From Hyphomicrobiaceae bacterium (GTDB lineage: Bacteria > Pseudomonadota > Alphaproteobacteria > Rhizobiales > Hyphomicrobiaceae), in contig JAGRKR010000562.1 of the NCBI GenBank assembly GCA_020442225.1, positions 1 to 5,811 on the forward strand: a DNA stretch of 5,811 bases, read 5' to 3'. The notes under the pieces were generated by a model that had not been told where the DNA came from, did no database searches, and saw only the letters and a list, made by a program, of their open reading frames with translations. Both the position numbers and the translations under genes were made by a program. Each line of letters begins with the position of its first letter. Position 1 is the stretch's first letter. This document shows, piece by piece, positions 1-5,702 of the stretch.

Positions 1-244
1 CGGTGACGTAGCCGTGGGGATTGGCCTGATTGACCACGTAGTCGGTGATGGCCTCGATGAGGAAGTCGCTCCAGCTGGGGTCCTGGACGTGGCAGGCCTC
101 GTTCAGGTGAAGCAGGGTCTCGGCCTCGCTCTCGCAGATCGCTCCGTCCTCGTAGAATGCCCGACGCATCTTGAGGACGTCGGTGTCCTTGATGCTGCCG
201 CGCGCTTCGATCTCGGCGACGTTGACGACCTTGCTGAGACTCAT
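1..244 (-). CDS. Conserved uncharacterised protein, N-terminal part (3' end outside window)
   Basis: This is an open frame read leftward from an ATG at 244-242; 81 codons are visible with no stop before the window edge. The start is supported by a GAGGTGG Shine-Dalgarno sequence (250-256 on the plus strand) five bases upstream. The protein is soluble-looking and acidic, with no signal peptide or membrane segment. Residues about 29-45 (FYEDGAICESEAETLL) followed by LNEAC, and then DPSW, ITDYVV and PHGYV, resemble from memory a family of unnamed alphaproteobacterial proteins built from helical repeats. The DGAICESE stretch looks like a degenerate EF-hand loop, but only part of the calcium-ligand pattern is present, so calcium binding should not be assumed. 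It is the third of three minus-strand genes in tandem, 83 bases after the MgtC-like gene. No function can be assigned. Confidence 0.8.
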   Translation of the reverse strand, partial: MSLSKVVNVAEIEARGSIKDTDVLKMRRAFYEDGAICESEAETLLHLNEACHVQDPSWSDFLIEAITDYVVNQANPHGYVT

Positions 245-287
245 GGGAACCACCTCTTACGACCCGATGAGCCAGAAGGTAGGCGGA

Positions 288-306
288 TAGGCTTACCAAT
301 TGCCTA
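288..306. repeat. Short inverted repeat in the gap before the leftmost gene
   Basis: TAGGC (288-292) and GCCTA (302-306) form a 5-base inverted repeat around a 9-base AT-rich centre. A further TAGGC at 280-284 makes a direct repeat 8 bases away. It lies in the 83-base gap between the MgtC-like gene and the partial leftmost gene, about 45 bases upstream of the latter's start. It could be an operator or part of a promoter for that gene. Arms this short can arise by chance, and there is no U-run to suggest a terminator. Confidence 0.25.
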
Positions 307-327
307 ATCGTCGCGCCGCGGCGGCAC

Positions 328-1599
328 TCACGCGGCGGGGGGCAGCCACAGGTAGCCGGCGCCCCCCGCGAGCACGGCCAGTACGCCCGTGATGGCCAGC
401 CGCAGGCCGACGTGGCGGCCGCCGCTGACCCAGGCGAGCCCCGCCTTCGAGAGCGTGTTGACGGCGGCTGCCACGAGGATGGCGGCCGCGGCCGTCGCCT
501 GATTGATGCCGGCAGCCTCGCCGCGCAGAAGCGCGAGCGTGATGGAATCGACGTCGACCAACCCCGAGATGGCCGCCAGCGCCATGACGCCGCCCGCGCC
601 GCCATAGGACTTCGCCACGGCCACGACCAGGATGACCCCGGCCAGCAAGGCGCCGAAGCGCAGCACGGTCGCCAGCTCGAACGGACTGGTGAGCTCGAGC
701 GGGCTCGGCGTGGCGGCGCTGCGGCCGAGGAGCGAGACGCCGGCGACCGCTGCCACGACGGCTGCAGCCGGCACCAGCGCGGGTAGCAACAGCGGCAGGA
801 CTGCGGCGTCGAAGAAGACCGTGAGGGCGATGATGCGCAGGATCATCACGAGCCCGGCGATCAGCGCGCCGCCTGCGAACAGCGGGCTCTGGGCGGGGTC
901 GGACTTGGCGAAGCGGGCCATGGCCAGGGTAGTGGCGGTCGAGGAGACGAGGCCGCCAGCGGCCGCGGCCATGATGATGCCGAGCCGTTCGCCGGTCAGC
1001 TTGATGGCGACATAGCCGGCAAATGAGAGGGCCGCGATGAGGATGGTCATCACCCACAGCTCGTGCGGATTGAGCGCTTTGAGCGGCCCCATCCCGCGAT
1101 CGGGCAGGATCGGCAGGGCGATGAACGTCATGGCCAGCAGCACCAGCCCCGACCTCAGCTCCTCCCATGTCAGGCGCTTGACCCAGGCATGAAGCCCGCC
1201 CTTGAGCGCGAGCAGGAGGGTCGTGGCGATACCGGCGGCGGCGGCGGCCAGCATGTCGCCGAAGGCGGCGAAGACGCCGAGCGAGAACGCCAGCATGGCC
1301 GCCACGATGGTGGTTGCCCCGAAGCTGCCGTCGTGACGCATCTCGCGCAGCCGGAAAAGCGCGATGAGCACGGAGAAGACCGCGAAGACGACGGCGACCG
1401 CGATCAGTCCGACGCCGCCGGCGCGGGCCGCGACGATGCCCCAGACACCGCCGAGCAGGGACGACAGCGCGAAAGTCCTGAGCCCGGCCGCACGTTCGCC
1501 TTCCTTCTCGACGCGCGCCCGCCAGCCCCGCTCGAGCCCGATCAGAAGCCCGATGGCCAGGGCGATGGAGAGCCGCTGGAAAATCTCGATCGTGGTCAT
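328..1599 (-). CDS. MgtC/SapB family membrane protein with DUF4010 domain
   Basis: This is a 423-residue, very hydrophobic polytopic inner-membrane protein. Residues about 1-140 match the MgtC/SapB N-terminal region: a first helix with LAIGLLIGLERGWR, then RTFALSSLLGG, further helices, and GSFGATTIVAA. Residues about 180-420 match DUF4010: NPHELWVMTILIAA, GLVSSTATTLAMAR (about 217-230), PFELATVLRFG and SGLVDVDSITLALLR (about 345-359), with a final helix ending at the C-terminus. About ten or more membrane segments are apparent. Members of this combined family are around 400-430 residues, so it looks full length. The biochemical role of DUF4010 proteins is not established; the MgtC part suggests a link to magnesium limitation or ion homeostasis, which is inference. 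I chose the ATG at 1599 over a GTG two codons upstream because GGAG (1605-1608) sits five bases before the ATG and would overlap the GTG. It lies 83 bases downstream of the sulfotransferase on the same strand. Confidence 0.92.
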   Translation of the reverse strand: MTTIEIFQRLSIALAIGLLIGLERGWRARVEKEGERAAGLRTFALSSLLGGVWGIVAARAGGVGLIAVAVVFAVFSVLIALFRLREMRHDGSFGATTIVAAMLAFSLGVFAAFGDMLAAAAAGIATTLLLALKGGLHAWVKRLTWEELRSGLVLLAMTFIALPILPDRGMGPLKALNPHELWVMTILIAALSFAGYVAIKLTGERLGIIMAAAAGGLVSSTATTLAMARFAKSDPAQSPLFAGGALIAGLVMILRIIALTVFFDAAVLPLLLPALVPAAAVVAAVAGVSLLGRSAATPSPLELTSPFELATVLRFGALLAGVILVVAVAKSYGGAGGVMALAAISGLVDVDSITLALLRGEAAGINQATAAAAILVAAAVNTLSKAGLAWVSGGRHVGLRLAITGVLAVLAGGAGYLWLPPAA

Positions 1600-1640
1600 G
1601 CGCACTCCGCACGGTTGGCCGAGGGCCGGCCGCTGCGCTC

Positions 1641-1688
1641 CGGCGGTCCGTCAGCGCGGCGGTCCGTCAGCCCGGTGGTCCGTCAGAA
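1641..1688. repeat. Three-copy 16-base tandem repeat spanning the sulfotransferase stop codon
   Basis: Three adjacent 16-base units lie at 1641-1656, 1657-1672 and 1673-1688. They share the core CGG(C/T)GGTCCGTCAG and differ only at the fourth base and the last two bases. On the minus strand each unit contains CTGACGGACC. The unit at 1673-1688 carries the real TGA stop of the sulfotransferase (1685-1683). Because 16 is not a multiple of three, the further TGAs at 1669-1667 and 1653-1651 fall in the other two frames. The repeat occupies most of the gap before the MgtC-like gene. It probably arose by slippage; a role in blocking readthrough or frameshifted translation into the next gene is possible but unproven. 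Confidence 0.9.
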
Positions 1689-2378
1689 TGTGTAGCCGAA
1701 ATGGCGGATCTCGGGAGCGTACCAGCGGGCGACGAGATCACGCGTTTCCGGCGTGTAATGGTCCCGGTAGCTGCCGGTCTTGCCGGGCGAGACGTTGGTG
1801 ACTGGCAGCTCGACGCGTCCGGCGAGCCCGATGGCCGCCAGTATGCGCGCGAAGTCGTCCTCGAGGCTCTCGTAGCGGCCGACGAAATCGACGATCAGAC
1901 TGTCGTCGACGGTGTAGAGGTCCCAGTTCTCGACGAACGCCCGCTTGCGATCACGGTTGAAGGCCTCGAATGACGGCTTGCGGTCGGCGGCTTTCGATTT
2001 GGTCTTGTAGCGGTACCAGGAGACCTGGCGATCCCAGGGGTTTCGCTCGAACGTGAACTTGTAATAGCTGCGCCAGATGTCCTCGCCGACGTAGGTGCGC
2101 ACCCGCCAGGCGGGCATATGCTCGTAGTAGCCGACCGAGGGATGGTAATGGCGCTCGGGCCGGCCGAGCAGGGTCTTCCAGAGGGGGCGTTTCGGCACGG
2201 CAGGGTGGTTAAGGCGATAGTTCTGGGCAGGGCGCTGGCGGTGGCCGCGGAGCTGCTCGCTCGCCTCGGTGACGACATCGTCCGGGCCGCAAATGGCGGA
2301 AAGCGCCGTCTCGACCGACGTCGAGCCGGTCTTGTAGGTCTTGATGTAGATGAAGCGATGGGCGTGCGACAGGATCAT
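1683..2378 (-). CDS. Sulfotransferase family protein (PAPS-dependent type)
   Basis: This is a 231-residue soluble protein with both cofactor-binding signatures of PAPS-dependent sulfotransferases. The 5'-phosphosulfate loop is YIKTYKTGSTSVE at residues about 11-23, right after the first strand. The 3'-phosphate motif is FTFERNPWDRQVSWY at about 108-122. Other family features are the HPSVGYYEHMP stretch, DFVGRYESLEDDF (about 164-176), and a terminal HYTPETRDLVARWY segment ending in FGYTF. The expected reaction is sulfate transfer from PAPS to a hydroxyl, but the acceptor cannot be read from the sequence; a glycan or lipid acceptor would be typical. There is no signal peptide, so it should be cytoplasmic. 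A GTG three codons upstream is possible, but an AGGTG Shine-Dalgarno (2385-2389) overlaps that GTG and is six bases before the ATG at 2378, so the ATG is preferred. No glycosyltransferase or PAPS-synthesis gene is adjacent; the gene may be cotranscribed with the MgtC-like gene. Confidence 0.9.
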   Translation of the reverse strand: MILSHAHRFIYIKTYKTGSTSVETALSAICGPDDVVTEASEQLRGHRQRPAQNYRLNHPAVPKRPLWKTLLGRPERHYHPSVGYYEHMPAWRVRTYVGEDIWRSYYKFTFERNPWDRQVSWYRYKTKSKAADRKPSFEAFNRDRKRAFVENWDLYTVDDSLIVDFVGRYESLEDDFARILAAIGLAGRVELPVTNVSPGKTGSYRDHYTPETRDLVARWYAPEIRHFGYTF

Positions 2379-2595
2379 CCGGGACACCTAGAGTGTCATC
2401 GACGTCGAGGCAATCGCATTCGCGAGGTCGAGCAGCCGCGACAGGCACTCCAAATCATGAGGACAGGGTGCGCCCCACCCGTGGCCCAAAAGTGGCGCAG
2501 AAACTCCGTAGTGCTGTTGATGTCTTGGAATCCCGTGTTGCGGTATTATCTATCGTGATGCAGGTTGAACAATATTCAAATCAGGCGTGGCGTGC
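2379..2595. promoter_or_regulatory. Divergent intergenic region with probable promoters
   Basis: This 217-base gap separates the diverging sulfotransferase and secreted ClpP-like genes and must hold promoters for both directions. Its right half, about 2515-2580, is clearly richer in A and T than the rest of the window. TATTAT at 2544-2549 is a good -10 candidate for the plus-strand gene, but no hexamer near TTGACA lies at 17 bases (TTGATG at 2517-2522 is 21 bases away), so the promoter is only tentative. A small hairpin, GGGTG-CGCCC-CACCC, lies at 2466-2480. I see no believable small ORF or RNA gene here. Confidence 0.45.
2565..2579. promoter_or_regulatory. Candidate operator: TTGAA-N5-TTCAA inverted repeat
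   Basis: TTGAA (2565-2569) and TTCAA (2575-2579) are perfect inverted copies around the 5-base centre CAATA. The centre of the site is 24 bases before the chosen start codon of the secreted ClpP-like protein and downstream of the tentative -10 element at 2544-2549, a position that would suit a repressor. AT-rich symmetric sites stand out in this GC-rich sequence, but the arms are short and no regulator gene is adjacent. Confidence 0.3.
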
Positions 2596-3480
2596 ATGAG
2601 CAGATCCGTCCTCAGCTATGTCCGCTCGTGGCCGGGAGCGGCCGCGCTGGCCATGCTCCTCCTTGCGCTGACGATGGCGCCCGCGCAGGCCGAGGACGGC
2701 GCGTTCAAGCGCCTCAAGGTCTACCCCTCCGTACTCAATCAGGACACCGTGATCTTCTCGTGGTCCGGCCGCATCGAGGCGCCCATGGCGAGCGAGATCC
2801 GTGCCGCCTTCATGCAGTGGCGCGCCTACCGCTCGCGCATCATCCTGCGCCTGAACTCCGGTGGCGGGCTCGTCAACGAGGGCGAGCGTGTGATCAGCCT
2901 GCTGAGGCGCATCCGCCGCAGCCATACCCTCGACACCTACGTCGGCCACGGCGCCACATGCGGGTCGATGTGCGTGCCGATCTATCTTCAGGGTCACATC
3001 CGCTACGGCGCGCGCACGAGCACGTGGCTGTTCCACGAGGTTGCCATTCGCGAGCGCGATACAAAGGCGCTCATCGAGCTGAAGCGCAAGCGCTCGCGCC
3101 GGCTCTTCGAGGATCATTTCGGCCCGGCGGGCGTTTCGCGCCACTGGATCGACGAGGTCGAGCGGATGATCGTCGGCACCGACTTCTGGCAGACCGGCAA
3201 CGATTTGTTGCGATCGGGCTCAGGCGTCATCACGCTGCCGCTCGAGAACCAGGTCCATCGTATCGTGCGCGTCCCCCTGCCGAGCATCCGCGGCTCGGCG
3301 ACCATCGGCAACCCGAAGCCGGAATGCCGCGAGATCCGCAAGGGCCGGTTCGCCGATCGCAAGCTGCTCGGGAATCTCAACGGGCGCCGGCTGCCGGCCC
3401 AAACAAGGCACGGAGGTGATCCGTCACCGCCTGAGGTTGTTCCAAGGCGAGCCAGTGCCAATTGCTCGGAAAGTAGGTGA
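2596..3480 (+). CDS. Secreted ClpP-fold (COG3904-like) periplasmic protein
   Basis: This is a 294-residue protein with a clear signal peptide: arginines at 3 and 10, a hydrophobic core at about 15-28, and a likely cleavage after AQA at residue 32, so it should act in the periplasm. The mature part resembles the ClpP/crotonase fold of predicted periplasmic proteins grouped as COG3904. LRLNSGGGLVNEGERV (about 84-99) corresponds to the NSPGG loop of ClpP. GHGATCGSMCVPIY (about 117-130) corresponds to the nucleophile turn, with Ser124. LFHEV supplies His147, 23 residues later; the Ser-His spacing in ClpP is 25. TDFWQTGNDL (about 195-204) may hold the acidic residue. Peptidase activity is an inference. 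The ATG at 2596 is preferred over a GTG at 2587 because the signal peptide then begins MSRS; the Shine-Dalgarno is weak in either case. The last 35 or so residues (from about 261) are read antisense to the neighbouring hydrolase gene and are rich in Arg, Pro and Ser, so they may be a recent extension. Confidence 0.85.
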   Translation: MSRSVLSYVRSWPGAAALAMLLLALTMAPAQAEDGAFKRLKVYPSVLNQDTVIFSWSGRIEAPMASEIRAAFMQWRAYRSRIILRLNSGGGLVNEGERVISLLRRIRRSHTLDTYVGHGATCGSMCVPIYLQGHIRYGARTSTWLFHEVAIRERDTKALIELKRKRSRRLFEDHFGPAGVSRHWIDEVERMIVGTDFWQTGNDLLRSGSGVITLPLENQVHRIVRVPLPSIRGSATIGNPKPECREIRKGRFADRKLLGNLNGRRLPAQTRHGGDPSPPEVVPRRASANCSESR

Positions 3481-4234
3481 CGGCGAAGTCGTCGATCCAG
3501 GCGCTGGCGATGTCGTTCAGCACCGGCTCGAGCGCAATGTCGAGCGAGCCCCAGAGCACGCGTACCGGACAGGTGATGCGCCGCGGTGCGACATGACGCC
3601 GGCGCCGGATGTCGCGGACGAGCTCGCGATAGTAGTTGATGGCGGCGGTGGCCACGCCCGGGATCTCGAAGGCGCGGCGATAGACGGCGACATCCTCGGC
3701 TGACGCCACCTTGGCGATCCGTACGGTGCCGGTGCGGAACTGCTCGAGATGGAGCTCCTCCGGCAAGTCCGGCGCGAGATCGAGAAAAACGTACCAGCTC
3801 TTGCGCTGCTGCTCGGGGTCGCTCAGCCATGAGGCGATCCAGGCGTCGGGGTGCGGGGCGTTGAGGATCGCGAGGCGCGTGATGGCCTGCGGATGATCCA
3901 TGGCGGTCTGGTAGGCGACGATGCCGCCCCAGTCGTGCCCGGCGACGAGGGCCGGACCGCCCAGGTGGTCGATCAGCTGCGCAGTGTCGGTGGCGAGTGT
4001 GGCCAGGTCGTAGCCGGTCGCCGGCTTCGCCGAGAGGTGATAGCCGCGCATGTCGACGGCGACGACGCGGTAGGATTGCGCCAGTGCCGGGATGATGTGG
4101 CGCCAGGACCACCAGAACTCGGGAAATCCGTGCAGGAGCAACACGAGCGGACCCGTGCCCATTTCCACGTAATGCAGCTCGGTGCCGTTGATCCTGGCGT
4201 GGTGGTGGGCGAGGCCGGGCAGGGTCGGGGTCAT
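3377..4234 (-). CDS. Alpha/beta hydrolase, epoxide hydrolase-like
   Basis: This is a 285-residue cytoplasmic alpha/beta-fold hydrolase of usual length for the epoxide hydrolase/haloalkane dehalogenase group. HGFPEFWWSWR (about 35-45) is the oxyanion-hole motif. GHDWGG (99-104) gives Asp101 as nucleophile. WGSLD gives Asp232 as the probable acid, and WHWLALEQP gives His260 as the base. An Asp nucleophile rules out an ordinary Ser esterase. DMRGYHLSAKP, NAPHP and the cap-domain tyrosines (Tyr148 in SWYVF, Tyr201 or 202 in INYYREL) favour epoxide hydrolysis over dehalogenation; the substrate is not deducible. The ATG at 4234 has GAGGA (4243-4247) eight bases upstream. A longer reading from GTG at 4279 lacks a Shine-Dalgarno and adds only a low-complexity leader. 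The gene is divergent from the DUF2199 gene and its 3' end overlaps that of the convergent ClpP-like gene by 104 bases. Confidence 0.92.
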   Translation of the reverse strand: MTPTLPGLAHHHARINGTELHYVEMGTGPLVLLLHGFPEFWWSWRHIIPALAQSYRVVAVDMRGYHLSAKPATGYDLATLATDTAQLIDHLGGPALVAGHDWGGIVAYQTAMDHPQAITRLAILNAPHPDAWIASWLSDPEQQRKSWYVFLDLAPDLPEELHLEQFRTGTVRIAKVASAEDVAVYRRAFEIPGVATAAINYYRELVRDIRRRRHVAPRRITCPVRVLWGSLDIALEPVLNDIASAWIDDFAVTYFPSNWHWLALEQPQAVTDHLRALFGPAAGAR

Positions 4235-4355
4235 CGGCGGTGTCCTCGACAGCGGCGGCGCAGGCAATGCCGACTCCACGCACGCGCAAACGGATTGGCA
4301 ACTTATAGCTGTCAGGCTTGTCCGCTGGAATGGCTGTTGTTGCGAGTGGACCGAT
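4235..4355. promoter_or_regulatory. Divergent gap between hydrolase and DUF2199 genes
   Basis: These 121 bases must drive the hydrolase (minus) and the DUF2199 gene (plus). On the minus strand TATAAG (complement of 4304-4309 offset by one base) is a fair -10 candidate, with only a poor -35 (TTCCAG) at 17 bases. On the plus strand TTGGCA (4295-4300) resembles a -35 element, but no good -10 follows. No terminator or strong inverted repeat is visible. Confidence 0.3.
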
Positions 4356-4907
4356 ATGCGTGCGGATGTGCCGGAAACTGTCCGGCCGATGCTCTCCCGG
4401 ATCAGGCACCATCTTCCCGATGGCGGCGCCCTTCGTCATGGGCTGCCTGCGATCTCTTTCGCGCTGCCGGACGTGGTGGCAGAGGTCGGTGCGGCCGAGC
4501 GCGCGACGCGCTGCCTCGTCGGCCAGGACGTGTGCATCCTCGACGGCACGCGCTACTACGTCCGCTGCCGGTTGGCGGTGCCGATCCTCGATTACGAAGA
4601 GCCGCTCGTGTGGATGATCTGGTGCCGGGTGTCGTGGCGGACCTGCGCCGCCATCTCCTCGGCCGGCAAATTCGGCGGCGAGGAGCGCCATGTGACGGCG
4701 GAGGGACTGCTCGCCAATCGTCTCGCCGACTTTCCCCGCACGGACGGGTTGGCCTCCACCATCCGCTTCCGCAATACGGGTGGTCAGGCGGAGGCGCGCA
4801 TCAACTCGGAGCGCCACAAGCTCGGCCGCCTGCAACGGCACGGCATGACTGCGAGCGATGCCATCGCCCAGGCCCGCCGCTCGGGCGCCTTGCTGGTCTT
4901 CGGCTGA
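4356..4907 (+). CDS. DUF2199 domain-containing protein
   Basis: This is a 183-residue soluble protein without signal peptide or membrane helices. From recall of the family, the whole length follows DUF2199: RHGLPAISFALPD (about 27-39), then ERATRCLVGQDVCILDGTRYYVRCRLAVPILDYEEP (about 49-83 in separate motifs CLVGQDVCILDG, YYVRCRL and VPILDYEEP), WMIWCRVS (86-93), GLLANRLADFPRTDGL (about 117-132) and a closing INSERHKLGRL plus RHGMTASDAIAQAR. The family has no established function. Many members begin with a Cys-x-x-Cys-Gly element before the His-x-x-Leu-Pro; here the aligned stretch is PDGGALRH, so that element is missing. The ATG at 4356 is the only good start nearby, with a weak GAGTGG seven or so bases upstream. 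The frame is open further upstream to an ATG at 4182, but that start would lie inside the divergent hydrolase gene. The gene ends 12 bases from the convergent anti-sigma gene. Confidence 0.82.
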   Translation: MRADVPETVRPMLSRIRHHLPDGGALRHGLPAISFALPDVVAEVGAAERATRCLVGQDVCILDGTRYYVRCRLAVPILDYEEPLVWMIWCRVSWRTCAAISSAGKFGGEERHVTAEGLLANRLADFPRTDGLASTIRFRNTGGQAEARINSERHKLGRLQRHGMTASDAIAQARRSGALLVFG

Positions 4908-4919
4908 CCGCCCGCGTCC

Positions 4920-5702
4920 TCACCGCTTCTCGAGCTGATCGTAGACGCTGCGCGCGACGCGCGTCAGCTCGGCGCGTCCGACGTTCGACACGATCGCATA
5001 GGCGAGCGGCCGATCGATCCAATAGAAGGTCTGCAGCCCCTTGGTATCGGAGAACTGGAACGCCGTGTTGGCGAGACTCGTTTCGCGGCGCACATAGAGC
5101 GTGAGGCGCTGCCCGCGGCTCGTCTCGTACATGAAGAGCGCGGCGGGCCTCGGTCCGTCCGGGAGCAGTCGGCCCCCCACCAGTTTGAACCCGAGTGGCA
5201 CAAGGTCGGGTGCGCGGATCTGCTCGCCGAGACGCTTCGACAGCCAGGCGACGAGATGGCGCTCTTCCGCGGCCGCGACCTCCACGGGATGGCGAACCTC
5301 CGGCACGTAGACGGAGTGTGCGCCGACGGCCTGAGCGACGAGAGCCAGCGCACGGCGCTGCTCCGGCTGGAAGCGCGAGCCGACGTAGAGGCCGGCGAGG
5401 CCCGAGAGCAGCAGCAGGGCCAGCGAAGCTGCGAGTGCGGTGCGGCGGCTCACCATTGTGGAGGTGCGGGGCTCGGGCACGCGCTCGAGCAGCGCCGCGA
5501 GCTGCGGCGACAACGGCTCGTCCGTGCGCAACGGAAAGGTGTCCTGGAGCTTGCGGTTGAGGTCGCGCAACTCGCCGGCCAGCCCGCGGGCCGCTTGATC
5601 GGATGCGAGCCAAGCCTCCACCTCGCCGGCGGCGTCCGGGGTCAATTCGCCGTCGATCAAGGCATTCAGCTCAAAGGCCGTTCTGGCTTCCGGCGTCGTC
5701 AT
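4920..5702 (-). CDS. Membrane-anchored anti-sigma factor of the adjacent ECF sigma factor
   Basis: This is a 260-residue single-pass inner-membrane protein. The cytoplasmic N-terminus carries the typical anti-sigma start FELNALIDGELTPDAAGEVE (about 10-29) followed by WLASD and an amphipathic RDLNRKLQ segment. One membrane helix lies at about 88-108 (ALAASLALLLLSGLAGLYV), preceded by Arg86-Arg87, which places the C-terminus in the periplasm. The periplasmic domain has the pattern of RsiW-like/COG5662 regulators: RHPVEV, HLVAWLSKRLG (about 149-159), GFKLVGGRLLP (171-181), LFMYETSRGQRLTLYV and TFYWIDRPLAYAIV (about 225-238). The His-x3-Cys-x2-Cys zinc motif of ZAS anti-sigmas is absent. The expected role is to hold the sigma factor at the membrane until an envelope signal releases it. 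Its ATG overlaps the sigma stop codon as ATGA, which with the strong ribosome binding site indicates coupled translation. Confidence 0.92.
   Translation of the reverse strand: MTTPEARTAFELNALIDGELTPDAAGEVEAWLASDQAARGLAGELRDLNRKLQDTFPLRTDEPLSPQLAALLERVPEPRTSTMVSRRTALAASLALLLLSGLAGLYVGSRFQPEQRRALALVAQAVGAHSVYVPEVRHPVEVAAAEERHLVAWLSKRLGEQIRAPDLVPLGFKLVGGRLLPDGPRPAALFMYETSRGQRLTLYVRRETSLANTAFQFSDTKGLQTFYWIDRPLAYAIVSNVGRAELTRVARSVYDQLEKR

Noticed and set aside
293..1612. A 439-codon minus-strand frame over the MgtC/DUF4010 gene
   Set aside because: Arg-rich translation in the wrong frame; the overlapping frame encodes a clean polytopic membrane protein with family motifs.
2209..2448. Small minus-strand ORF overlapping the sulfotransferase 5' end
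   Set aside because: Out of frame with the sulfotransferase, His/Arg/Pro-rich, and no ribosome binding site was found.
2466..2480. GGGTG/CACCC hairpin as a terminator
   Set aside because: The stem is only 5 bases and no T-run follows on either strand; it also lies between divergent genes where no terminator is expected.
2482..2497. Sigma-54-like promoter, TGGCCC followed by GGC with the GG and GC 12 bases apart
   Set aside because: Only about 8 of 12 consensus positions match, the -12 element is TGGCG rather than TTGCA, and no activator gene or upstream site supports it.
2565..3419. A 284-codon plus-strand frame over the secreted ClpP-like gene
   Set aside because: Arg/His/Pro-rich shadow; the neighbouring frame has the signal peptide and ClpP-like motifs.
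4182..4355. A longer DUF2199 protein starting at the ATG at 4182
   Set aside because: It would start inside the divergent hydrolase gene and add a stretch with no family match; the ATG at 4356 leaves a normal domain length.
3114..4841. A very long minus-strand frame (575 codons) across the hydrolase and DUF2199 genes
   Set aside because: It is a GC-driven shadow: low-complexity Arg/Pro/Ala-rich translation with no family motif, overlapping genes that show clear domain signatures in other frames.
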